Shown piece after piece: positions 1 through 7,480 of a stretch of DNA of 23,938 nt (within the stretch, counting starts at the first letter, position 1; each line of letters begins with the position of its first letter). Below the pieces are notes generated by a model. It was not told the DNA's origin, ran no database searches, and saw nothing but the letters and a program-made list of their open reading frames with translations. The DNA lies in the IMG/VR virus record IMGVR_UViG_3300033064_002044, positions 1-23,938 of that record; one strand, written 5' to 3'. Origin of the DNA: a virus. Position numbers and translations under genes: made by a program.

Positions 1-2
1 GC

Positions 3-158
3 GTAAACCTGATAAACGCAGGACAGCCCGAAGACATGACTGATGCTGATTGGGCAGACACGCTCAAGAGGAATCGTGACCACTTGGCAATTATGCTTGC
101 AAAGGATTACTGGACTGACGAAGACCTAACCCCGCTACAACAGGCGGCAGGAGAGTAA
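3..158 (+). CDS. Small phage protein, 5' end missing
   Basis: This is the C-terminal 51 residues of a gene that enters from the left edge; the frame is open from base 3 to the TAA. It is acidic and ends DEDLTPLQQAAGE after 'MLAKDYWTD', a tail I recall from small proteins that neighbour tail-fibre genes in environmental phages. The next gene starts two bases after this stop, so the two are co-transcribed and probably translationally coupled. No enzymatic motif or membrane segment is seen, and the function is unknown. An initiator cannot be chosen because the true N-terminus is outside the window. Confidence 0.6.
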   Translation, partial: VNLINAGQPEDMTDADWADTLKRNRDHLAIMLAKDYWTDEDLTPLQQAAGE

Positions 159-159
159 A

Positions 160-783
160 TTGACCACCACAATCAACGCAGACAACGGCGCAGTAAGCGG
201 TTCAGCAGGGCTGAAGTCCAGTGCTGATGCTACTGGTGTGTTGGCGCTTCAAACCAATGGGACAACGGCGATTTCCATTGACGCAAGCCAAGCGGTGACG
301 ATGGCGGGGCGAACCTCAAACCCAACAACTATTTCAGTTGGTGCGGCAACCCCATCAACCTCTGGTGCTGGCATCACTTTCCCCGCAACTCAATCAGCAT
401 CATCTAACGCAAACACGCTGGATGATTATGAGGAAGGGACTTGGACGCCTACTGATGGTTCTGGCGCAAGTTTAACTTTTACAGGTGTCTCAGGGTCTTA
501 TACAAAAGTTGGTCGATGCGTGACAGCATTTGCAGAAGTAACATATCCAATAACAGCTAGTGGTTTAAATGGAGTTATTGGCGGGTTGCCATTTACATCA
601 GCGGGAACAGGCCCCGGAATAAACGGATACATTCGTTACACGGATGTATCAACTTCAGTTATAACTTTTTTATCCGGTGGGACTTCAGGTACATCGGTTT
701 CATTATTGCGCCCCGGTGTCAATACTACAAATGTCTCTATGTCAGGAGGAACTTTACTTTTTGCAGTAATCTATTTCGTTTAA
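160..783 (+). CDS. Tail-fibre-like virion protein
   Basis: This is a 207-residue protein rich in Ser, Thr, Gly and Ala with almost no Lys or Glu, typical of beta-structured phage fibre proteins. Residues 1-80 are low-complexity and fibre-like ('LALQTNGTTAISID'). Residues 86-98 carry TLDDYEEGTWTPT, a motif seen at the start of receptor-facing C-terminal domains in many environmental phage fibres. It is followed by 'GSYTKVG' (112-118) and a beta-rich tail. I infer a role in host adsorption or as a fibre tip. The start is TTG, supported by a GCAGGAGAG ribosome site just upstream and by the two-base gap after the previous stop. The 3' third is more AT-rich than the 5' part, as expected of a swapped tip domain. 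Confidence 0.7.
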   Translation: MTTTINADNGAVSGSAGLKSSADATGVLALQTNGTTAISIDASQAVTMAGRTSNPTTISVGAATPSTSGAGITFPATQSASSNANTLDDYEEGTWTPTDGSGASLTFTGVSGSYTKVGRCVTAFAEVTYPITASGLNGVIGGLPFTSAGTGPGINGYIRYTDVSTSVITFLSGGTSGTSVSLLRPGVNTTNVSMSGGTLLFAVIYFV

Positions 784-787
784 TTAA

Positions 788-805
788 CTGCATTGGATTA
801 TGCAG
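788..805 (+). repeat. Small inverted repeat between genes
   Basis: CTGCAT-TGGATT-ATGCAG forms a perfect 6-bp stem with a 6-base loop in the 49-base gap after the fibre gene. No T-run follows, so it is not a convincing intrinsic terminator. It may be an RNA-processing or stability element, or chance. The rest of the gap holds an AAAGGA ribosome site for the next gene. Confidence 0.3.
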
Positions 806-832
806 CCGGACACTTAACTTAAAAGGAAAATC

Positions 833-1081
833 ATGTCACTCACCAAATCAACCGTCATTGACCAAATCACCGTCACCGAGAACGGCATCATCCTCTACCG
901 CAATGCAACACGCATCATGGAGGATGGCGTCCAACTGAGCCAAACCTACCACCGCAACAGCCTCACACCAGCGCAAGACCTGACGGGTGTGCCTGAGAAG
1001 GTTGTGGCTATTTGCAATACAGTCTGGACAGCAGATGTGATTGCGGCTTATCAAGCGGCTCAAGAAAGCACAACGCCATGA
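833..1081 (+). CDS. Conserved-looking small phage protein, tail region
   Basis: This 82-residue soluble protein has the N-terminal pattern 'TVIDQITVTENGIILYR' followed by 'RIMEDGVQLSQTYHR', which suggests beta hairpins. It ends in a short helix ('WTADVIAAYQAAQ'). Small proteins of this look commonly follow fibre genes in environmental phages, but I cannot name a function. It has a good ribosome site (AAAAGGAAAATC before ATG), and its TGA overlaps the next ATG (ATGA), so it belongs to a coupled gene string. A structural or fibre-assembly accessory role is only a guess from position. Confidence 0.7.
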   Translation: MSLTKSTVIDQITVTENGIILYRNATRIMEDGVQLSQTYHRNSLTPAQDLTGVPEKVVAICNTVWTADVIAAYQAAQESTTP

Positions 1082-1395
1082 CAACTTTTACCACCACCAT
1101 CACCCGTATGTACACCCTACAACAACCAGACCCTAACTATGTGGTTAACGCCATCTGGCAAGTCACAGGCGTAGACGGCAGCAACACCGCCAGCATCGGT
1201 GGCAACACGCAGTTCAACTCTGCTGACCAAGAAGGCCCAGTGACCCCATACGCTGACCTGACAGAGGCAGTTGTTCTGTCTTGGATTCCTGAGTCAGCCA
1301 TTACAAGCGCACAGCAGTGTGTGCAGGGACAAATTGACAGCATGATTACACCGCCTGTGTCACCTCAAAATACACCGTTGCCGTGGAGTGCGTAA
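1078..1395 (+). CDS. Small phage protein, DUF-type, tail region
   Basis: This is a 105-residue protein. I chose the ATG at 1078 because it overlaps the previous stop as ATGA; the longer in-frame extension upstream lies inside the preceding gene. It has a Thr-rich start, a central 'TPYADLTEAVVLSWI' and the ending 'QIDSMITPPVSPQNTPLPW'. I recognise these features from a widespread family of short proteins (possibly DUF7936) beside fibre genes in environmental phages. There is no catalytic motif or membrane segment. Its stop overlaps the next start (TAATG). Function is unknown; association with the tail fibre is inferred from position. Confidence 0.7.
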   Translation: MTTFTTTITRMYTLQQPDPNYVVNAIWQVTGVDGSNTASIGGNTQFNSADQEGPVTPYADLTEAVVLSWIPESAITSAQQCVQGQIDSMITPPVSPQNTPLPWSA

Positions 1396-1556
1396 TGATT
1401 AAAATTGATGGAAAGACGATTGATGTAACAATGTTTAAAACATGGGGCGAATTAATAAAAATTCATTCAAACAGTTTTATTGAGCAACGCAAAGATGGAG
1501 TAACGAGTCGCATTACATGCGCCGTTAAAAATCAAGATGCAAAGGAGGCCAAATGA
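1395..1556 (+). CDS. Hypothetical 53-aa protein
   Basis: A short frame begins with ATG overlapping the preceding TAA (TAATG) and ends in a TGA overlapping the next gene's ATG (ATGA). The product is 53 residues: MIKIDGKTIDVTMFKTW at the start, a central amphipathic stretch and a Lys-rich tail (NQDAKEAK). Overlap at both ends and the absence of any other reading in this stretch support it as a real gene. It is not recognised. An AAAGGAGG ribosome site for the following gene lies within its last codons. Confidence 0.6.
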   Translation: MIKIDGKTIDVTMFKTWGELIKIHSNSFIEQRKDGVTSRITCAVKNQDAKEAK

Positions 1557-1735
1557 ACCTGCTTAAAAGCAAAACAGTCTGGTATGCGATTATCATCGCA
1601 GTCCTCAGTATCGTTCAGGGCTATATCAACCTGCTGCCGATGACGCCGGTAGCACAGATGTTTGTCGGGATTACGATCTCGGTGGGCATCGTTATTTTGC
1701 GTCTTCTCACCACTCAACCCATAGGGGATAAGTAA
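1553..1735 (+). CDS. Small membrane protein, possible holin accessory
   Basis: This 60-residue protein has two hydrophobic segments: residues about 9-28 ('VWYAIIIAVLSIVQGYINLL') and about 34-54 ('AQMFVGITISVGIVILRLL'). Charged ends are MNLLKSK and TQPIGDK. It has a strong ribosome site (AAAGGAGG, about five bases before ATG). It sits in a run of small genes leading to the holin and endolysin, so a holin-like, antiholin or lysis-accessory role is plausible but not shown. Similar short proteins are sometimes annotated only as phage membrane proteins. Its stop overlaps the next ATG (TAATG). Confidence 0.7.
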   Translation: MNLLKSKTVWYAIIIAVLSIVQGYINLLPMTPVAQMFVGITISVGIVILRLLTTQPIGDK

Positions 1736-1887
1736 TGATTAAGCTGGAACTGGAACAGAACGAAGTGCAATTCATCTTGAACATGCTGGGTGAATTACCA
1801 TCGAAATCAGGCTGCTTTCCGTTGATCGTCAAGGTTCAGAGTCAGGCACAGCCGCAAGTTGAGCCGCCTAAAGAAGAAGCCGCTTAA
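1735..1887 (+). CDS. Hypothetical 50-aa soluble protein
   Basis: This short gene starts with ATG overlapping the previous TAA. The product is 50 residues: an alternating 'IKLELEQNEVQFIL' N-terminus, then 'MLGELPSKSGCFPLI' and a Pro/Glu-rich tail ending KEEAA. Proteins with the 'N.LGELP....FPLI.K' pattern occur widely as small phage genes of unknown function, often near lysis or tail genes. There is no membrane segment, which sets it apart from its neighbours on either side. Function is unknown. Confidence 0.6.
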   Translation: MIKLELEQNEVQFILNMLGELPSKSGCFPLIVKVQSQAQPQVEPPKEEAA

Positions 1888-1896
1888 AGGATCAAC

Positions 1897-2067
1897 ATGA
1901 TGGCATCTGTCTCAGAAGTAGAAGGCCGCGTGAACACGCACGAGGCGGTGTGTGAGCTTAGGTATGAAAGCATCAACGCTCGTTTAAAGCGCATTGAAGC
2001 CGTTGGCCTGACTGCGGCGGGTGCCATCATTATGTTACTGCTACATCTTGTGACAAAGGCGGGGTAA
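1897..2067 (+). CDS. Small membrane protein, XhlA-like topology
   Basis: This 56-residue protein has a charged helical N-terminal half (about residues 6-32, 'EVEGRVNTHEAVCELRYESI') followed by one transmembrane segment (about 35-52, 'AVGLTAAGAIIMLLLHLV'). The order of a short coiled helix and then a C-terminal membrane anchor resembles XhlA-type lysis accessory proteins; this is a topology match, not a proven homology. The start is an ATGATG pair; a purine stretch (TTAAAGGATC) upstream can serve as ribosome site. It ends TAA, and the next ATG follows immediately. Confidence 0.65.
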   Translation: MMASVSEVEGRVNTHEAVCELRYESINARLKRIEAVGLTAAGAIIMLLLHLVTKAG

Positions 2068-2223
2068 ATGGATACCTTTGATATGCTGGTGAAGGCTTGG
2101 CCTATTCTCCTTGCCCTGATCACGCTTATCATTGTGTTGTCAAAGATTGACCTACGCGTAGCGGTGATTGAGGAAAAGATCAAAACGCTGTTTGAGCTAT
2201 GGAATAAAAAGGGTGATAAATAA
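2068..2223 (+). CDS. Small membrane protein, possible lysis accessory
   Basis: The ATG directly follows the preceding stop (TAA ATG), and the last base of its TAA is the first base of the holin ATG. The product is 51 residues with one N-terminal transmembrane segment (about residues 6-24, 'MLVKAWPILLALITLIIVLS') and a basic amphipathic tail (VIEEKIKTLFELWNKKGDK). It is the mirror image of the preceding gene: membrane anchor first, charged helix second. The tight packing before the holin suggests a lysis role such as antiholin or holin partner. That is inference; no family could be named. Confidence 0.6.
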   Translation: MDTFDMLVKAWPILLALITLIIVLSKIDLRVAVIEEKIKTLFELWNKKGDK

Positions 2224-2630
2224 TGTTCCCCATTGGCGCAATCTTAGATATTGGCAGTAAGCTGGTCGATAAGTTCTTCCCCGATCCGCAGCAAGCTGAA
2301 CAGGCCAAGCTCAAGCTGCTGGAGATGCAGCAGAATGGCGAACTTGCACAGCTAAATGCTGATGTAGCCGAGCAGCACGAGCTGACCGAGCGCCTTAAAG
2401 CCGACATGGGTAGCGATTCGTGGTTGTCGAAGAACATCCGGCCCATGACGTTGATTGCAATCCTGACCGGCTACTTTGTTTTTGCTGGACTGTCAGCGGC
2501 TAAGATCGACGTTAATGAGAGCTATGTGCAACTGCTGGGCCAGTGGGGGATGCTAATTATGAGTTTTTATTTCGGCGGCAGAACGCTGGAAAAGATTATG
2601 GACATGAAAGCTAAAAAAGATGCTCAGTAA
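2223..2630 (+). CDS. Holin, GTA_holin_3TM-like
   Basis: This 135-residue inner-membrane protein would form the lesion that releases endolysin or triggers lysis. Residues 1-20 are hydrophobic/amphipathic ('MFPIGAILDIGSKLVDKFFP'). Residues about 22-65 are a charged helix, and 'SWLSKNIRP' (66-74) is a motif typical of the 3-TM holins related to gene-transfer-agent holins (PF11351 type). Two membrane segments follow (about 75-92 and 105-120) before a basic end (KIMDMKAKKDAQ). The gene overlaps the endolysin by 11 bases, the classic lysis-cassette order. Ribosome site AAGGGTGA lies upstream. The assignment rests on motif, topology and neighbour. Confidence 0.8.
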   Translation: MFPIGAILDIGSKLVDKFFPDPQQAEQAKLKLLEMQQNGELAQLNADVAEQHELTERLKADMGSDSWLSKNIRPMTLIAILTGYFVFAGLSAAKIDVNESYVQLLGQWGMLIMSFYFGGRTLEKIMDMKAKKDAQ

Positions 2631-3135
2631 CTTTCCCGCGTCACTGGCGCTGATCCTAAAGTCCGAGGGAAATTTTATAAATCACCCGCGTGACCCCGGC
2701 GGCATGACCAACCTTGGCGTAACGCGCAACGTCTGGAAAGAATGGGTTAAGCATGAAGTTGACGAGGCCGAAATGCGTTCTTTGACACCCGAGCTTGTCG
2801 CACCACTCTACAAAGCAAACTACTGGGATGCTTGCAAGTGTAGCGACCTGCCTCTTGGTGTAGATTATGTTGTATTCGATAGCGCGGTGAACATGGGCGT
2901 CAGTCGCGCCGCAAAGCTGTTACAGGCCGAGCTAGGCGTGACGGCGGATGGTGTTATCGGCAGAGCTACTATAGCCGCTGCAACTGTTGCTGACCCTACG
3001 GAATTGGTGGAAAGTTTTAGTTTAGGCAAAGGAGAGTTCTACAAATCTCTGTCCACTTTTAAGACGTTTGGCAGGGGCTGGCTCAATCGTGTTGCGCATG
3101 TGCGGCAGAACGCCGAAAAAATGATAGAGGTTTGA
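2620..3135 (+). CDS. Endolysin, GH108 N-acetylmuramidase
   Basis: This 171-residue lysozyme should cleave the glycan backbone of peptidoglycan at the end of infection. The N-terminal domain has 'KSEGNF' with the presumed catalytic Glu16, then 'NHPRDPGGMTNLGVT' (21-35), the signature of the glycosyl hydrolase 108 family. A second segment from about residue 84 ('VVFDSAVNMGVSRAAKLLQ', then 'GVTADGVIG') matches the family's C-terminal peptidoglycan-binding domain. Total length is normal for the family. No signal peptide is seen, so export depends on the upstream holin. The start overlaps the holin end, implying coupled translation; the ribosome site is weak. Confidence 0.9.
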   Translation: MLSNFPASLALILKSEGNFINHPRDPGGMTNLGVTRNVWKEWVKHEVDEAEMRSLTPELVAPLYKANYWDACKCSDLPLGVDYVVFDSAVNMGVSRAAKLLQAELGVTADGVIGRATIAAATVADPTELVESFSLGKGEFYKSLSTFKTFGRGWLNRVAHVRQNAEKMIEV

Positions 3136-3136
3136 T

Positions 3137-3772
3137 ATGACAACTGCGGCAGTGATGACATATGACAGCCTGTTCGACGACATCGAGACTTATCTTGAGC
3201 GGACTGATCAGGCCACTATTGATAAGATCCCGCAATTCATCATGCTGGCCGAGCAGGTTATTGCCGCCGATCTGAAGATCCTCGGTAACCTGACCGTGGC
3301 CGAGAGCAACATGGTTACGGGTAGTGCGACAATCGATAAGCCGGCGCGGTGGCGAAAAACAGTATCTATGAACGTCACCGTTGACGGCAGGCGGCAGCCG
3401 GTGCTGCTTAGGAAATACGAATATCTGCGTGAATATTGGCCGGATCCAGCATCAACGGACATACCGATGTTTTACTGCGATTATGATTACACGCACTGGC
3501 TGATAGCGCCAACGCCGGACGTTGACTATGATTACGAGGTTTTGTATTACGAGCGCCCGCAACCGTTAGATTCAGCAAACCAAAGCAACTGGTTTACGCA
3601 ATACGCTCCGCAGGCTTTGCTTTATGGTTCGCTGCTTCAGGCGATGCCTTTTTTGAAAAATGACGAACGTCTTCCGATGTGGCAGGGTCAATACGATCAG
3701 ATCATGAACGTGCTGAAGACAGAAGATGTTGCCCGCATTGGTGACCGTCAAGCGATAGTGAGGGACTCATGA
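3137..3772 (+). CDS. Head-to-tail adaptor-like protein
   Basis: This is a 211-residue protein. The helical N-terminus ('YDSLFDDIETYLER', then 'IDKIPQFIMLAEQVIAADL') is followed by beta-rich segments ('ARWRKTVSMNV', 'LLRKYEYLREYWPD', 'YDYEVLYYERP') and a C-terminal helical stretch ('APQALLYGSLLQAMPFL'). This is the pattern of phage adaptor proteins related to that of phage SU10, which bridge portal and tail. The motif W-R-K-T-V after a Pro is typical. Its ATG follows the lysin stop by one base, and its own end overlaps the next gene as ATGA. The assignment is by remembered family pattern, so the exact position in the virion is inferred. Confidence 0.7.
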   Translation: MTTAAVMTYDSLFDDIETYLERTDQATIDKIPQFIMLAEQVIAADLKILGNLTVAESNMVTGSATIDKPARWRKTVSMNVTVDGRRQPVLLRKYEYLREYWPDPASTDIPMFYCDYDYTHWLIAPTPDVDYDYEVLYYERPQPLDSANQSNWFTQYAPQALLYGSLLQAMPFLKNDERLPMWQGQYDQIMNVLKTEDVARIGDRQAIVRDS

Positions 3773-5016
3773 CCAGTTTCGTTTCACCCTTTACTGGGAA
3801 CGTAATACAACCAACCGACGTCTCGTATCGAGATATTTCGATAGCGAACACGACCCTTCAACTGACGTGGCCTATCAATGGAAGCGTGACTGACGACGCC
3901 GCCGCTCGCATCATGGAGGTCTCTACAACTGGAGTTTCAGAGCTGTGGATGCCACCCGCCAATCAAACATCAGTAGGAAACGATGCGTTGATTCGCAATA
4001 CCGGCGGCGAAGACTTTGACGTAATGGATTACGACGGGGTGAATATTATCGTGACTGTTGTGCCGGGTGAGGCGCAATACATCTACATCACCGATAACCC
4101 TGACGATCAAGGCACTTGGGGGGTAATTGCTTACGGCATTGGTTCGTCCAGCAACGACTCCGCAACCCTTGCTGGGTATGGTCTTTTGGCCATTGGGCAA
4201 ACGCTGAATCAGTCGCACACCGTCAACTCGTTTTCTTCAAGCTACACCGCACTAAGCTCTGACCGTGCCGCCTCATATGTATGGACGGGCGGCGCTGGAA
4301 CTTTGACATTGACGTCAGCCGTAACGCTTGGAAATAATTGGTTTATGCTTGTCCGAAACAACGGAACGGGTACGCTGACGATATCTCCGAGCGGCGGAAT
4401 ACTGATCAATTCTGCGGCAACCATTGGTTTGCAGCCGGCCGACTCTTGCGTGATCTGTTGCTCCGGATCTGCGTTTTTTACTGTTGGTCTCGGTCAATCG
4501 ACTCAGTTCAATTTTACGCAATTGACGAAAGCGGTGCAAAGCGGGTCGTATACGTTGACATCCTCTGAGGCGTCAAACGTTGTTCAGAAATACACCGGCA
4601 CCCTGACGAATAACGTTACGATTGTTTTGCCACAGACCATTCAGGTCTACTACATCACCAACCAGACGGACGGCACCGGCGCTGGATACGAGATTACTTT
4701 CACAACCGGCGCTAGTGGTGATGTGGCCACCGTGCCTGCCGGACAGCAGGTCATTTTGTTGTGCGACTCCGTAAACTTGTTGAACGCGTCAACGATCGCT
4801 GCCGGTGCGGTTAATCTGTCTCTGGTGTCAGGAACGGCCGGCGCTCCGGCTTTGAATTTTGCAAGTGAGACTTCGACCGGTATTTACCGCCCCGGCTCCG
4901 GTGAGTTTGGCATTTCAATACTTGGCACCAAGCGTTTTGGGTTAATTGCTTCCGGACTTGAAATAACCGGAACGGGCAACTTTACCGCCGGCGTTCAAGG
5001 CGGAACCTTTTCATGA
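3769..5016 (+). CDS. Beta-rich tail/fibre virion protein
   Basis: This 415-residue protein is rich in Thr, Ser, Gly and Val and poor in charged residues. Three degenerate beta modules can be seen, at about 45-123, 155-242 and 255-340. Each runs through a strand with 'Y/V-T-G', a '(I/V)RN-G' or 'ITNQTDG' turn, a Gly-rich turn, then 'PG/PA' and a hydrophobic strand. The C-terminus (358-410: 'GAPALNFASETSTGIYRPG', 'ITGTGNFTAG') is a fibre-type repeat found at the ends of many phage tail proteins. It overlaps both neighbours as ATGA. A role in the tail hub or fibre network is inferred; no enzyme motif is seen. Confidence 0.65.
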   Translation: MTSFVSPFTGNVIQPTDVSYRDISIANTTLQLTWPINGSVTDDAAARIMEVSTTGVSELWMPPANQTSVGNDALIRNTGGEDFDVMDYDGVNIIVTVVPGEAQYIYITDNPDDQGTWGVIAYGIGSSSNDSATLAGYGLLAIGQTLNQSHTVNSFSSSYTALSSDRAASYVWTGGAGTLTLTSAVTLGNNWFMLVRNNGTGTLTISPSGGILINSAATIGLQPADSCVICCSGSAFFTVGLGQSTQFNFTQLTKAVQSGSYTLTSSEASNVVQKYTGTLTNNVTIVLPQTIQVYYITNQTDGTGAGYEITFTTGASGDVATVPAGQQVILLCDSVNLLNASTIAAGAVNLSLVSGTAGAPALNFASETSTGIYRPGSGEFGISILGTKRFGLIASGLEITGTGNFTAGVQGGTFS

Positions 5017-7220
5017 CGCAAAAGGTTTTTTCGCTTGATACGCAACCGGGCGTTCAACGTGACGGGACGCTTTTTGATGCGCTCGCTTACAGCGACGGGC
5101 GGTGGGTTAGGTTTCAACGCGGCCGGCCAAGAAAAATTGGCGGTTACCGGGTCATTTCTGGTCAACTTTTAGGCCCAAGTCGTGGCATATGGGTGAATGC
5201 GCAGAACGACTTTACGACCATATTCAGCGGATACAACGACGGGCTGCAATCGCTGACAATTGACCAAAACGGCGTGGGTGCCGGCATCGCCGATTTTACC
5301 CTCAGCAACTTTACTGCCTCAGATTTGAATATGTGGCAGTTTGACGGGTTTTACGACGTTACTGGGGCCGGCGTTCAAAGCCTGCTCGCGCACCCGGGGC
5401 AAAACCTTCAGGCGATTGCAAGCGACGCCAACACGCCGGTGCTGATCGGCGACATCTTTAGCACATCCATGTCTCAAATTGGGGTCTTTACCAATTCGGT
5501 TACGACCACAAATACCAGTAATGTCGTTACGCTTTCTGCGGTAAACCCATTAATCGGCGCTGGTCAAACAATCGCAGGGGCGGGCATTCCGGCCGCAACC
5601 ACGGTGGTTTCTGTGATCACCACGACGGTCACAATGTCCGCAAACGCAACGGCGTCCGCTACCGTGACGGCAACGTTCAACAACAACATTTCAGTGTCCG
5701 GCGGGGTTGTTGCCCTGAACCCTTACGTGTTCGTTTACGGCAACGCTGGACTGATTCAGAACTGCTCGGCAGGGAACACGGAAGACTGGGTGTCTGCGGA
5801 CGCTAATGCGACGAACGTAGCGACGAGCAAGATCGTGCAGGGGTTACCCGTCAGGGGCGGCACAAACTCGCCCTCAGGGCTGTTCTGGAGCCTTGACAGC
5901 CTTATCCGGGTGTCTTTCATCGGCGGCGCTGGAACGCCGGCGCAATACTGGCGCTATGACACCATTTCGGGCCAGTCTTCGATCTTGTCGAGCCAGTCCG
6001 CGATCGAGTATGACGGCATCTATTACTGGTGCGGGGTTGACCGTTTTCTGCTCTACAACGGCACGGTCAAAGAAATTCCAAACACTTTCAACCAAAATTA
6101 TTTTTTTGACAACCTGAATTATTCCCAACGTCAAAAGGTTTGGGCAACGAAGGTGCCGCGATTTGGCGAGATTTGGTGGTTCTACCCCCGCGGCGACGCA
6201 ACCGAGTGCACTGATGCGGTTATTTACAACGTGCGCGAAAGCATCTGGTATGACGCAGGAGAGGCGCTCGGCGCACGTCGTTCTGCTGGATATTTTTCTC
6301 AAGTATTTCATTACCCGGTCGAGGCTAACTGGGACGTCAGCGTTGAGGAGTTTGTGTTTAGCGGAACGTATTCAACCGTGTCAGGAAGCACATACCTTTA
6401 TTCGGATACTTATAGCGCACAAGTGGCTTTGCAGCAGGTCATCTCCGGCGCAAATATAACCACCGGCACAAAAGTAATTTCAATTACGTCGAGCAACATT
6501 AAAACGCTTGGCTCAATCACCGGCGGATCAAGTTACGTCAACGGGACATATTCAAACGTCCCTCTGACCGGCGGATTTGGGCTTGACGCACAGGCCACTA
6601 TAGTCGTGTCCGGCAATGCCGTGACAACCGTAACGGTTACCGCCCGCGGTGCCGGGTATCAAGTCGCGGACGTATTAAGCGCAAATAATGCAAACCTTGG
6701 GGGTGCTGGCAGCGGATTTGCAATTCCAGTTGCAACGCTCTACCTTCAGGCGATTCAGATGTCCGTGGCCGCAACCGGATCCGCATCTTCGACGTTAACC
6801 TTCTCCTTGCCCGCCAACCGGATTGACGTATATCAGCACGAGATTGGCGTTGACGCAATAAACGGTCAGAATGTAACGTCCATCGAAAGCTATTTCGAGA
6901 CTAACGACCTCAGCTGGATATCCGGCGGCCCGTCTCAAGTGGCCCCGGAAGGCATCAATAAGTGGCTGCGGCTGGAGCGGGTTGAGCCTGACTTCATTCT
7001 TGACGGGGAGATGACTCTTTACGTTACCGGTCGGCCGTATGCCCAAAGCGACGATTATCAGTCAGCGCCATATGCTTTTGACTCAACAACAAACAAAATT
7101 GACATGAAAGAGCAGCGCAGGGAATTGCGGTTAAAATTTGTGTCAAACGTGGCCGGCGGAGATTATCAGCTTGGCAAAGTTATTTGTAGCGCAGACTTTG
7201 GTGACGTCAGAGGATATTGA
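5013..7220 (+). CDS. Large tail protein, propeller-like, with inserted modules
   Basis: This is a 735-residue virion protein. Residues 1-150 ('PGVQRDGTLFDA', 'DGRWVRFQRGRPRKIGGYR') and 230-440 ('YDGIYYWCGVDRFLLYNG', 'GEIWWFYPRG', 'AVIYNVRESIWYD') look like repeated propeller blades of a tail hub, nozzle or DNA-stabilisation protein (P22 gp10-like role, inferred). Two beta modules interrupt it. One is at about 158-222 ('GAGQTIAGAGIPAATTVVSV'). A second, related one at about 450-600 is itself split by an 80-residue Gly-rich module at about 498-580 ('ITGGSSYVNGTYSNVPLTGG', 'GAGYQVADVLSANNANLGG'). The C-terminus resumes compact sequence. It overlaps the previous gene as ATGA and touches the next. 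Confidence 0.65.
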   Translation: MTQKVFSLDTQPGVQRDGTLFDALAYSDGRWVRFQRGRPRKIGGYRVISGQLLGPSRGIWVNAQNDFTTIFSGYNDGLQSLTIDQNGVGAGIADFTLSNFTASDLNMWQFDGFYDVTGAGVQSLLAHPGQNLQAIASDANTPVLIGDIFSTSMSQIGVFTNSVTTTNTSNVVTLSAVNPLIGAGQTIAGAGIPAATTVVSVITTTVTMSANATASATVTATFNNNISVSGGVVALNPYVFVYGNAGLIQNCSAGNTEDWVSADANATNVATSKIVQGLPVRGGTNSPSGLFWSLDSLIRVSFIGGAGTPAQYWRYDTISGQSSILSSQSAIEYDGIYYWCGVDRFLLYNGTVKEIPNTFNQNYFFDNLNYSQRQKVWATKVPRFGEIWWFYPRGDATECTDAVIYNVRESIWYDAGEALGARRSAGYFSQVFHYPVEANWDVSVEEFVFSGTYSTVSGSTYLYSDTYSAQVALQQVISGANITTGTKVISITSSNIKTLGSITGGSSYVNGTYSNVPLTGGFGLDAQATIVVSGNAVTTVTVTARGAGYQVADVLSANNANLGGAGSGFAIPVATLYLQAIQMSVAATGSASSTLTFSLPANRIDVYQHEIGVDAINGQNVTSIESYFETNDLSWISGGPSQVAPEGINKWLRLERVEPDFILDGEMTLYVTGRPYAQSDDYQSAPYAFDSTTNKIDMKEQRRELRLKFVSNVAGGDYQLGKVICSADFGDVRGY

Positions 7221-7462
7221 TGGAAGCTCTGGTCTATGACCCGCGGTATCACACGTTCGTGTCATGGGCCTCGCTCATGTGCGAGCAGTATGCCGCGCAA
7301 CAGCTTTCAATACCAGACGAAGACACCGACTGGCGCGAGTGGGGTGATAGCCTGTTCACGATTGGAATATTTGCAACAGAGGGAACGCCTCGACCGGATG
7401 AGTTTGAAAACTGGGATGATTGGGCCGCCGCAATGTTGGCTGCTTTTAACCCCGCGGTATAA
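7220..7462 (+). CDS. Small acidic phage protein
   Basis: This 80-residue acidic protein is rich in Trp and aromatic residues ('TDWREWGDSL', 'ENWDDWAAAML'). I chose the ATG at 7220, which overlaps the upstream TGA (TGATGG); a TTG three bases earlier is also in frame. The two W-x-x-W-like segments suggest a small helical binding protein. Its place between two tail genes suggests a virion or assembly role, which is inferred. The 18 bases after the stop hold no clear ribosome site for the next gene. Not recognised. Confidence 0.65.
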   Translation: MEALVYDPRYHTFVSWASLMCEQYAAQQLSIPDEDTDWREWGDSLFTIGIFATEGTPRPDEFENWDDWAAAMLAAFNPAV

Positions 7463-7480
7463 CCGAATAGGCATATTTCA

